From the NCBI GenBank assembly GCA_947462335.1, contig OX381707.1:36755618-36819617 (forward strand): 64,000 nt of DNA. Reading direction: 5' to 3'. The stretch comes from Harmothoe impar (Eukaryota; Annelida; Polychaeta; Phyllodocida; Polynoidae). Of this stretch, positions 53,501 to 62,066 are shown one piece after another (position 1 is the first letter of the stretch; each line of letters starts with the position of its first letter). The notes under the pieces were generated by a model that saw only the letters and a list, made by a program, of their open reading frames with translations, searched no databases and was not told the origin of the DNA. Position numbers and translations under genes: made by a program.

Positions 53501-54047
53501 GTTGTTTGGTGTAAGATTTGCGCGAGTCGCCATAGATATTATCAGTGGGTTTAAAACTACCCCTGAGGGTAATACTTGTATGATGGTCGTCACTGACTAT
53601 TATACTAAGTATACGAGAGTGTTTCCATTAGCGGATCACAAAGCAGCAACCTGTGCAAAAGCTTTTGTTAAAGGTTGGGTATTGCATCTTGGGGTTCCCC
53701 TAATGATGCATAGTGACCAAGGTCGGGAATTTGAATCTGATCTTTGGCAGGAAATGTGTCACCGACTGGCGATTTGTAAAACGAGAACAAATCCCTATCG
53801 GCCACAAAGTGATGGAATGGTTGAGAGATTCAATCGTACATTGATTCAGGTGTTGAAATCCCTGGTGAATGATAAAATGGATGACTGGGATGAGCAGTGT
53901 GATTATGTATGCCATGCATATAATAGCACTGTCCATTCTAGTACTTCCTGTTCCCCGAATCTGTTAGTTTTCGGGGAAGATTTAATAATGCCCGCTGATC
54001 TGGTATTTGGGGTGGTTGGAATGAACCCGGAAACCCCCTGCATGTGA
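50466..54047 (+). CDS. Element 2 Pol: protease, RT (YLDY), RNase H, integrase core
   Basis: Expressed by -1 frameshift; no ATG is needed. Protease active site FLMDTGASHS (about 50876). RT with FKIPYRRLPL, FCIDYRKLNG, LDLQSGYWQ and MPFGLCNAPATF; the catalytic box reads YLDY at 52143-52154 instead of YLDD, removing an essential metal-binding Asp. RNase H has LDTDASNESIGAALS and RTDHSSLRWL. Integrase has the His/His/Cys/Cys zinc region (CHGHLTSGHFG...CPDCC) and D, D, E in AIDIISGF, MHSDQGREFES and GMVERFNRTL. The frame ends at TGA 54045-54047 through a one-base loss shortly before, which puts the C-terminal domain out of frame. Confidence 0.92.
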   Translation, partial: KLEGVTGDGRTVTPEEICQIITDGGGEDSLAVNASSKKGDGTVHPGNHEAGETGTTGAQGCAYGKPSASLEESITKELVKVGGTRLPPGHPCLEHLKGCGFDLGTDSDLHRFTRNPSVTDGKRWYVSCSVQGKTGEFLMDTGASHSMVSKRFISLLSNMCENLTMRVNACTADGTRMRTFGRTFLIISVAGKEFVWAPTIAEIEDDGILGLDFAALFGATLNPKSGKLKIEYRYDMTILCKLRVISSVASVAQTVKIPPGMTCDVLVSSGRLIQKGLAVIEPDMAVLSRKGLESADTLVGNSRWTVTPISNPGNSTVYLEKGTEVGKVILAEAVTSSHQDLRLEEGGEEELHEELTKLLTGSSITDENDQEALKAMLKRCRQAFAAPGEPLGRTNKVLHEIKTGDNPAFKIPYRRLPLKKKIVAEEEIAKMLKDNVIVPSMSPWSSPVCMVTKKDGSIRFCIDYRKLNGLTKKNSYPLPRIDETIDSLGGNEWFCTLDLQSGYWQVGMKPEDMEKTAFSSHIGLFEYKVMPFGLCNAPATFEAMMETLLSDLLWRKCLVYLDYVIVFGKTFADCLSNLEEVLNRIMSNGLKLKPKKCNLFKKDINYLGRIISTEGVKADPEKIRSVTEWEVPRGPKDVRSFLGFCSYYRDFLPGYSRVAYPIQCLSHWTPGNRKEEFPWGREQDTAFLAIKKLFVETPVLKYPTPDGHFVLDTDASNESIGAALSQVQDGVEVPIAFASNTMSKTQRNYCTTKRELLAVIVYTKKFKHFLWGSDFTLRTDHSSLRWLLNFKDAEGMIGRWLAHLSEFGLEQSQIQHSAGVKHVNADALSRRPIRKCENTNCDDCGQHEAVIAGARIPFEIKGTGVLEWSMGTIRKFQEKDPNLSRLLVLLPRKIRPPRPEISLENREMRRLIAQWAELEVQSGIVYRWKINSSGRRVRQVVIPSGMQRDVMYYCHGHLTSGHFGKKRSLERLKRRYYWPGMSSDLLRWIATCPDCCKNKPGPGMGKMPLSQELFGVRFARVAIDIISGFKTTPEGNTCMMVVTDYYTKYTRVFPLADHKAATCAKAFVKGWVLHLGVPLMMHSDQGREFESDLWQEMCHRLAICKTRTNPYRPQSDGMVERFNRTLIQVLKSLVNDKMDDWDEQCDYVCHAYNSTVHSSTSCSPNLLVFGEDLIMPADLVFGVVGMNPETPCM

Positions 54048-54679
54048 TGTTTGTGGAGTCATTAAGAGATCAATTCAAATATGCTTATGAATTGGTCAGA
54101 ACTGAATTACAGAAGAATGCCACCTGGCAGAAAACCGGCTATGATCTAGGCCTCAGGCCACGACGGTTCAAAGTCGGTGATCAGGTGGTAAGATTGCATG
54201 AGCCGTTATCGACTCTGAAACTTGCTAGTAATTGGGACGGGCCCTTTGTGGTTACCCGGATAGTAAGTGACAGTACTGTAGTGATCCGTTCATTACAGGG
54301 GAAGATGTATAAATCTAATGTAGCTCGACTAAGAGAATGGAAGGGGAGAGATTTGTCCCTGGACTCGTATGAGTTGGAAGTTGATACTTTGATAGAGGAA
54401 AGTGAACAGCGGAAATTAGTGAAGGAACCTCCCCGGAAACGCGGGAGGCCGCGGAAGGAGGTTTCCCGGAAACTAATGGTGCAGAAGCCCGTCATCCCAA
54501 AAAGATCCGGGAAGAAGGCGGCTAATAAAGTCTCGCCGGCTGAAGGGAAAAGGACCCGGAAGAGTGTGGTTAAGGCTAAATCCACTCTGGAAAAGGCGTG
54601 TCCTGGAACCAGGTCTAATGTTATGCCTAAAAACATAAGACGCAGTCCCCGGTTACTAGCTAGGGACGGTATAACCTAA
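54044..54679 (+). pseudogene. Element 2 integrase C-terminal domain, out of frame
   Basis: Encodes FVESLRDQFKYAYELVRTEL, then FKVGDQVVRLHEP, NWDGPFVVTRI and VARLREWKGRD, the gypsy integrase tail. A basic extension follows with an AT-hook-like KRGRPRKE and many Lys/Arg residues. Frame differs from pol by one base. Confidence 0.85.
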
Positions 54680-54936
54680 GCCGGTACACAACGAGTGTGG
54701 TGTCCTGTAATCTTGTTAAATATTTTAATGTTGTAATCAGTTATGTGTGGAAGTAAGTACGGTCGGAATGATCGTGATAGTCCCCCTGTCAAGGATCCCA
54801 TGGGTGATGGACGGATAATCCGGTGAATGTGCTTTATTATGCCATTCATATATATTTCATTGATACTCTCGACGAGTTGACAGAGCGTAAGGATTAACAC
54901 GTGGAATGAGGGTACCTGTTTACAATTGAAAGCGTG
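54680..54936 (+). other. Spacer between pol and the internal promoter
   Basis: No ORF. Its segment from TTCATATATATTTCATTG (about 54845) onward is the reverse complement of copy A up to 47326. The copy A/copy B junction therefore corresponds to position about 54845 here. Confidence 0.6.
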
Positions 54937-55156
54937 GTGACCTGGTTCCAAGGAACTGGGTCACGGGACGCGCAGGGTTGCGCATGCGCGGTGGCGCGCC
55001 TTATATAAGGCCCGCGGAGCGGCGGGAATCGCCAGTTGGGGTTGAGAGGCGGTCCAGAGCAGACGTGAGAGCTCGGACACGACCATTGTCGCTGTGGGGA
55101 GGTGGATCCCCTATAAATCCATCAACAAACACTTTTCTTGAGTGTGACACAAAAAC
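54937..55156 (+). promoter_or_regulatory. Element 2 copy B internal promoter
   Basis: 28-bp near-palindrome GTGACCTGG...CTGGGTCAC (54937-54964), NRF1-type TGCGCATGCGC (54979-54989) and palindromic TATA CCTTATATAAGG (54999-55010), then about 147 bp to the accessory ATG at 55157. The region is GC-rich in contrast to the rest of the element. Confidence 0.72.
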
Positions 55157-56110
55157 ATGTCTTCCGAGACAGACCACCAACAGGTGGACCCTCTTCAAGA
55201 GGGCGACTCCGCTAGCGGAGGAAATGTGGTTGTTAATCAACCTGACCTCGTGGACCAGGAATCTATAGATTTCCTGGGACAAGAGGGGATAATGGACGTC
55301 GACGCTGACTCTCAGTCACCGCTACGCCCTGCTAATGTAGCCGCCAATTACTTGGAAGGGCTAGACATTGAGGCCATCAGCCCTGCTGACGGTCACGCTG
55401 ATACCGGTGAAGCTGAGTATCAGGATCCGGGTCCATTGTACCATGGAGAACCGCCGGCGGACGTTGAAAAACCCCGCCCGGCAGTACCAACACTAGGAGG
55501 CTTAATGTCCAATTACGATGGACGTGAAGTAGAACTGCACGAGGACGTGCTAAGACTCACGGCGGAGGGAGCTCCCCGCCGGATAGACCCGCTCACAAGG
55601 CAGGCGATATTGCTCTTCCTGTTAGTGGAGGAGCAGGAGGAGATGCCCCCGGACTGGTTTGTGTACTGGGAGGCACTCCAGAAAGGACTACGCGTATGCT
55701 ACTGCTTACGACGAGCTGTCTTCGATTTACATATCGCAGACATAAAGCGGTTAATGCCCGCACTCCCAATTCTGTCTCTGGACCCGAATTGTGGAGTTGC
55801 CGGGATGTTGTTGACTGGAGTCAACAGGTACCGGGCACGAATCGGGAAACTCCGAGAACCGAAAACCCGGAAGGAGTACGAGATTGCTGCCGCTAATACG
55901 CAGGGGGTAGTTTCGTACATCCTGGATGTAGTCACTATTGAAGACTACATGGATACTCACAACGTCAAACGAGATATTGCCATATCTTGTTTGGTTGACG
56001 AGGCGGTTCGTACAGTGCGAACCAGATCTTCCAGTGCGGAGGAGAAGGCGCGAATAAAAGCGCTGAAAGCCACACCTAGGGGGCGCGGCAGTAAAGGTGA
56101 GAGGGGGGCC
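55157..56110 (+). pseudogene. Element 2 copy B accessory ORF, 5' part, interrupted by foldback element
   Basis: 318 codons from MSSETDHQQVDP to ...GSKGERGA, close to copy A. At 56111 the frame enters the foldback insertion and ends at a stop at 56261-56263 after 51 foreign codons. The coding sequence resumes at 62067. Confidence 0.8.
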
Positions 56111-57251
56111 TGTGGGGTCTTTATCCCACAAACAGTCTTTATCCCTCAAATTAGTACTACTATGAGGGATAAAGACACCCACGGGTCTTTATCCCTCAAT
56201 TATGGCGTTAAAGCCCAAGTGTCTTTATCCCACAAATGTCTTTATCCCTCAAAGCCAATATAAAAGTCTTTATCCTACATAGCCAATGATAAAGGCTTTA
56301 TCCCACAAAGCCTTTATAGTGGCCCTATTTGCCGAAACAGTAACCAGTCTTTATCCCACAAAGCCTATATAGTGGCTATATATGGCCGTACAATGACCAG
56401 TCTTTATCCCACACAGCCCATATAACCGTTATATGCCCATACAGTGACCAGTCTTAATCCCCCAAAGGCTATATAGTGGCTATACATAGTCATATAGTGA
56501 CCAGTCTTTATCCCTCAAAGCCTAAATAATGGCTATAGGCCCATACAGTGACCAGTCTTTATCCCCCAAAGCCTATATAGTGGCTATATATGACCATTCC
56601 GAGACCAGTCTTTATCCCCTAAAGCCTATGTAGTGGCTATATATGGCCAAGCAGTGACCAGTCTTTATCCCACAAAGCCTATATAGTGGCTATATATGGC
56701 CATACAATGACCAGTCTTTATCCCACAAAGCCCATATAACCGTGACCAGTCTTTATCCCCCAAAGGCTATATAGTGGCTATATATAGTCATATAGTGACC
56801 AGTCTTTATCCCTCAAAGCCTATATAGTGGCTATATATGACCATTCAGTGACCAGTCTTTATCCCCCAAAGGCTATATAGTGGCTACATATGGCCATACT
56901 TTGACCAGTCTTTATCCCCCAAAGCCTATGTAGTGGCTATATATGGCCATACAGTGACCAGTCTTTATCCCCCAAAGGCTATATAATGGCTATATATAAT
57001 TTAGTCTTATAGTGACAAGTCTTTATCCCACAAAGCCTAAATAACGGTTATATGCCTATACAGTGACCAGTCTTTATCCCCCAAAGGCTATATAGTGGCT
57101 ATATATGACCATTTAGTGACCAGTCTTTATCCCCAAAAGCCTATATAGTGGCTATATATGGCCATACAATGAGCAGTCTTTATCCCCCAAAGCCTATGTA
57201 GAGGCTATATATGGCCATACAGTTACCAGTCTTTATCCCACAAGGCCGTGA

Positions 57252-58257
57252 CTATTGACAGTTTGAACTGTCAATAACAGAAAAAGATTCCCTTATTGAC
57301 AGTTCGAACTGTCAATACCAGGATTTAATTCCCTTATTGACAGTTTGAACTGTCAATAAGGGAAAAAGGATTCTCTTATTGACAGTTCCAAAAAGGAACT
57401 GTCAATAAGAGAAAATTAATCCGTTATTGCCAGTGTGAACTGTCAATAAGGGAATCATATCCTGGTATTGACAGTTGGAACTGTCAATAAGGGAATCTTA
57501 TTCTGTAATTGACAGTTGGAACTGTCAATAAGAAGATTGATTTCTACTATTGACAGTTTGCACTGTCAATAGCCGGCCCACCCTGAACTAGCTATTGACA
57601 GTTCAAACTGTCAATAGTGGAAAACATTCCTCTTATTGACAGTTCAAACTGTCAATAGTGGGATATAACTCTGTTATTGACAATTCAAACTGTCAATAGT
57701 GATAAATTGTACTCTTATTGACAGTTCTTCAGCAAACTGTCAATAGTGGAAATTTCTTCTCTTATAGACAGTTCCTTACCATTACTGCCACAAACCTGAG
57801 AACTATTTTGATGGAGAAATCGATTTTGATGGAGAAATCGATTTTGATGGAGAAATCGATTTTGATGGAAAAATCGATTTTGATGGAAAATCAATTTTGA
57901 TGGAAAAATTGATTTTGGGTGCAAAATCGATCTTGGGTGCAAAACCGATTTTGGGTGCAAAACCGAATTGGAGGGCAAAACGGACTCTGGCCAAAATCAC
58001 TTTTGGCATTAAACATAACACTTTTGGTGAATGAAAACTCTTGTCGAAAAAAGACTTTTGGTGAAAAATACTTTTTTGCCACAAAAACACACTTTTTGAC
58101 TGTAATGTCAGTGGGAACTGTCAATAAGCCAGAAATATTCCACTATTGACAGTTCCCATGAGGAACTGTCAATAACAAGAATAATTTCCACTGTTGACAG
58201 TGTGAACTGTCAATAGTGGAAATATTTTCCACTATTGACAGTTCGAACTGTCAATAG
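57252..58257. mobile_element. Nested array of about 16 short hairpins
   Basis: Units such as TTATTGACAGTTCGAACTGTCAATAA recur every 41-42 bp, each a self-complementary 24-26-bp dyad with AT-rich spacers of about 15 nt. The array begins and ends with CTATTGACAG...CTGTCAATAG and lies only in the left arm of the foldback element, so it was probably inserted as a unit. A central 57800-58100 block is different in sequence. Confidence 0.85.
57808..57975 (+). repeat. 18-bp minisatellite inside the hairpin array
   Basis: Repeats of GATGGAGAAATCGATTTT change into GGGTGCAAAATCGATCTT-like repeats. AT-rich with a palindromic ATCGAT core. No coding evidence. Confidence 0.85.
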
Positions 58258-59255
58258 CTGTTTTGATCCCACAAAGCCTATATAGTGGCTATATATGGTC
58301 ATACAATGACCAGTCTTTATCCCACAAAGCCAACATAGTGGCTATATAGTGGCCATACAATGAGCAGTCTTTATCCCACAAAGCCCATATAACCGTTATA
58401 GGCCTATACAGTGACCAGTCTTTATCCCCAAAAGCCTATATAGTGGCTATATATGACCATTTAGTGACCAGTCTTTATCCCCCAAAGCCTATATAGTGGC
58501 TATATATGGCCATACAATGAGCAGTCTTTATCCCCCAAAGCCTATGTAGAAGCTATATATGGCCATACAGTTACCAGTCTTTATCCCAAAAAGCCTACAT
58601 AACGGTTATAGGCCCATACAGTGACCAGTCTTTATCCCCCAAAGCCTATATAGTGGCTATGTATGACCATTCAGAGACCAGTCTTTATCCCCCAAAGCCT
58701 ATGTAGTGGCTATATATGGCCATACAGTGACCAGTCTTTATCCCACAAAGCCAATATAGTGGCTATATATGACCATACAATGACAAGTCTTTATCCCACA
58801 AAGCCCATATAACCGCTATAGGCCTATACAGTGACCAGTCTTTATCCCCCAAAGCCTAAATAGTGGCTTTATATGACCATTTAGTGACCAGTCTTTATCC
58901 CCCAAAGCCTATAAAGTGGCTAAATATGGCCATACAATGAGCAGTCTTTATCCCCCAAAGCCTATGTAGAGGCTATATATGGCCATACAATGACCAGTCT
59001 TTATCCCACAAAGCCCATATAACCATTATATGCCCATACAGTGACCAGTCTTTATCCCTCAAAGCCTATATAGTGGCTATATATGACCATTCAGTGACCA
59101 GTCTTTATCCCCCAAAGGCTATATAGTGGCTACATATGGCCATACTTTGACCAGTCTTTATCCCCCAAAGCCTATGTAGTGGCTATATATGGCCATACAG
59201 TGACCAGTCTTTATCCCCCAAAGCCTATATAGTGGCTATATATGGCCATACAGTG

Positions 59256-59400
59256 GCGTTTCCCTACTATAAACAAAAGAATAGGCTTATTTGCCTTTAT
59301 TAATTTCCGCATATCGGAACAGATGCTGGTGTATGAGTAATACGACCTACCAGGTCAATCATTCCTGCCAGGATAAATAAATGAAATACAAACAAACAAA
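59256..59400 (+). mobile_element. 145-bp retroposon-like insertion with (CAAA)n tail
   Basis: Non-repetitive sequence interrupting a repeat unit. It ends AATACAAACAAACAAA and is flanked by (A)CAGTG on both sides (59250-59255 and 59400-59405). A 3' simple-sequence tail plus target duplication suggests a short LINE-mobilised fragment or SINE. Confidence 0.65.
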
Positions 59401-59977
59401 CAGTGACCAGTCTTTATCCCCCAAAGCCTATATAGTGGCTATATATGGCCACACAATGACCAGTCTTTATCCCACAAAGCTCATATAACCGTTGTATGCC
59501 CATACAGTGACCAGTCTTTATCCCCCACAGGCTATATAGTGGCTATATATAGTCATGTAGTGACCAGTCTTTATCCCACAAAGCCTAAATAACGGTTATA
59601 GGCCCATACAGTGACCAGTTTTGATCCCCCAAAGCCTATATAGTGGCTATATGACCATTGTGAGACCAGTCTTTATCCCCCAAAGCCTATGTAGTGGCTA
59701 TATATGGCCAAGCAGTGACCAGTCTTTATCCCACAAAGCCTATATAGTGGCTATATATGGCCATACAATGACCAGTCTTTATCCCACAAAGCCCATATAA
59801 CCGTTATATGCCCATACAGTGACCAGTCTTTATCCCCCAAAGGCTATATAATGGCAATATATAGTCATATAGTGACCAGTCTTTATCCCACAAAGCCTAA
59901 ATAACGGTTATAGGCCTATACAGTAAACAGTCTTTATCCCCCAAAGGCTATATAGTGGCTATATATGACCATTTAGT

Positions 59978-61850
59978 GGGATAAAGACTGGTCATTGTAT
60001 GGCCATTATATAGCCACTATATTGGCTTTTTGGGATAAAGACTGGTCATTATATGGCCATATATAGCCACTATATTGGCTTTGTGGGATAAAGACTGGTC
60101 ACTGTATGGCCATATATAGCCACTACATAGGCTTTGGGGGATAAAGACTGGCCTCTGAATGGTCATATATAGCCACTATATAGGCTTTGGGGGATAAAGA
60201 CTGGTCACTGTATGGGCCTATAACCGTTATTTAGGCTTTGTGGGATAAAGACTGGTCACTACATGACTATATATAGCTACTATATAGCCTTTGGGGGATA
60301 AAGACTGGTCATTGTATGGGCATACAACGGTTATATGGGCTTTGTGGGATAAAGACTGGTCATTATGTGGCCATATATAGCCACTATATAGGCTTTGGGG
60401 GATAAAGACTGGTCACTGTATGGCCATATATAGCCACTACATAGGCTTTGGGGGATAAAGACTGGTCATTGTATGGCCATATGTAGCCACTATATAGCCT
60501 TTGGGGGATAAAGACTGGTCACTGAATGGTCATATATAGCCACTATATAGGCTTTGGGGGATAAAGACTGGTCACTGTATGGGCATATAATGGTTATATG
60601 GGCTTTGTGGGATAAAGACTGGTCATTGTATGGCCATATATAGCCTCTACATAGGCTTTGGTGGATAAAGACTGCTCATTGTATGGCCATATATAGCCAC
60701 TTTATAGGCTTTGGGGGATAAAGACTGTTCACTAAATGGTCATATATAGCCACTATATAGGCTTTGGGGGATAAAAACGGGGCACTGTATAGGCCTATAA
60801 CGGTTATATGGGCTTTGTGGGATAAAGACTGGTCATTGTATGGTCATATATAGCCACTATATAGGCTTTGGGGGATAAAGACTGGTCACTGTATGGCCAT
60901 ATATGGCCACTACATAGGCTTTTGGGGATAAAGACTGGTCACTGAATGGTCATATATAGCCACTATGTAGGCTTTGGGGGATAAAGACTGGTCACTGTAT
61001 GGCCATATATAGGCACTATATAGGCTTTTGGGGATAAAGACTGGTCTTAAATTGGTCATATATAGCCACTATATAGCCTTTGGGGGATAAAGACTGGTCA
61101 TTGTATGGGCCTATAACCATTATTTAGGCTTTGTGGGATAAAGACTGGTCACTATATGACTATATATAGCCACTATATAGGCTTTGGGGGATAAAGACTG
61201 GTCACTGTATGGGCATATAACGGTTATATGGGCTTTGTGGGATAAATACTGGTTATTGTTTGGCCATATATAGCCACTACATAGGCTTTGGGGGATAAAG
61301 ACTGGTCTCTGAATGGTTATATATAGCCACTATATAGGCTTTGGGGGATAAAGACTGGTCACTGTATGGGCCTATAACCGTTATTTAGGCTTTGTGGGAT
61401 AAAGACTGGTCATTGTATGGCCATATATAGCCACTATATAGGCTTTGGGGGATAAAGACTGGTCACTGTATGGCCATATATGGCCACTACATAGGCTTTG
61501 GGGGATAAAGACTGGTCATTGTATGGCCATATATAGCCACTATATAGCCTTTGGGGGATAAAGACTGGTCACTGAATGGTCATATATAGCCACTATATAG
61601 CCTTTGGGGGATAAAGACTGGTCACTGTATGGGCATATAATGGTTTTATGGGCTTTGGGGGATAAAGACTGGTCATTGTATGGCCATATATAGCCACTGT
61701 ATAGCCTTTGGGGGATAAAGACTGGTCACTGTATGGCCATATATAGCCACTATATAGGCTTTGGGGGATAAAGACTGGTCATTGTATGGCCATATATAGC
61801 CACTATATAGGCTTTGTGGGATAAAGACTGGTTACTGTTTCGGCAAATAG
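59978..61850 (-). repeat. About 54-bp tandem repeat, right arm (inverted)
   Basis: Same units as the left arm in reverse orientation (GGGGGATAAAGACTGGTCAC, CCATATATAGCCACTATATA). Confidence 0.9.
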
Positions 61851-62066
61851 GGCCACTATATAGGCTTTGTGGGATAAAGCCTTTATCATTGGCTATGTGG
61901 GATAAAGACTATTATATTGGCTTTGAGGGATAAAGACATTTGTGGGATAAAGACACTTGGGCTTTAACGCCATAATTGAGGGATAAAGACCCGTGGGTGT
62001 CTTTATCCCTCATAGTAGTACTAATTTGAGGGATAAAGACTGTTTGTGGGATAAAGACCCCACAGG

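Larger units (their letters stand above)
56270..59977 (+). repeat. About 54-bp tandem repeat, left arm
   Basis: Units alternate between two forms (CCTATATAGTGGCTATATATGG and CCCATATAACCGTTATAGGCC), giving a loose higher-order pattern. Interrupted by 57252-58257 and 59256-59400. Confidence 0.88.
56111..62064. mobile_element. 5,954-bp foldback element, 5-bp target duplication, in the accessory ORF
   Basis: Termini TGTGGGGTCTTTATCCCACA (56111) and TGTGGGATAAAGACCCCACA (to 62064) are mirrored. The outer 260 bp or so of both arms are nearly identical in inverse. GGGCC flanks both sides (56106-56110, 62065-62069), and copy A supplies the empty site. The arms consist of dozens of about 54-bp units (ACCAGTCTTTATCCCCCAAA then GCCTATATAGTGGCTATATA), reversing near 59978. 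The left arm is longer and holds two nested insertions. No transposase ORF; class not assigned. Confidence 0.92.

Noticed and set aside
57715..58149. Repetitive ORFs (HQNRF and EKSILM repeats)
   Set aside because: They arise from the 18-bp minisatellite, which is open in several frames because it lacks stops.
57252..58257. CRISPR-like array of palindromic repeats at regular spacing
   Set aside because: The sequence is animal nuclear DNA, the spacers are about 15 nt and similar to one another, units diverge, and no cas genes exist. It is a hairpin repeat.
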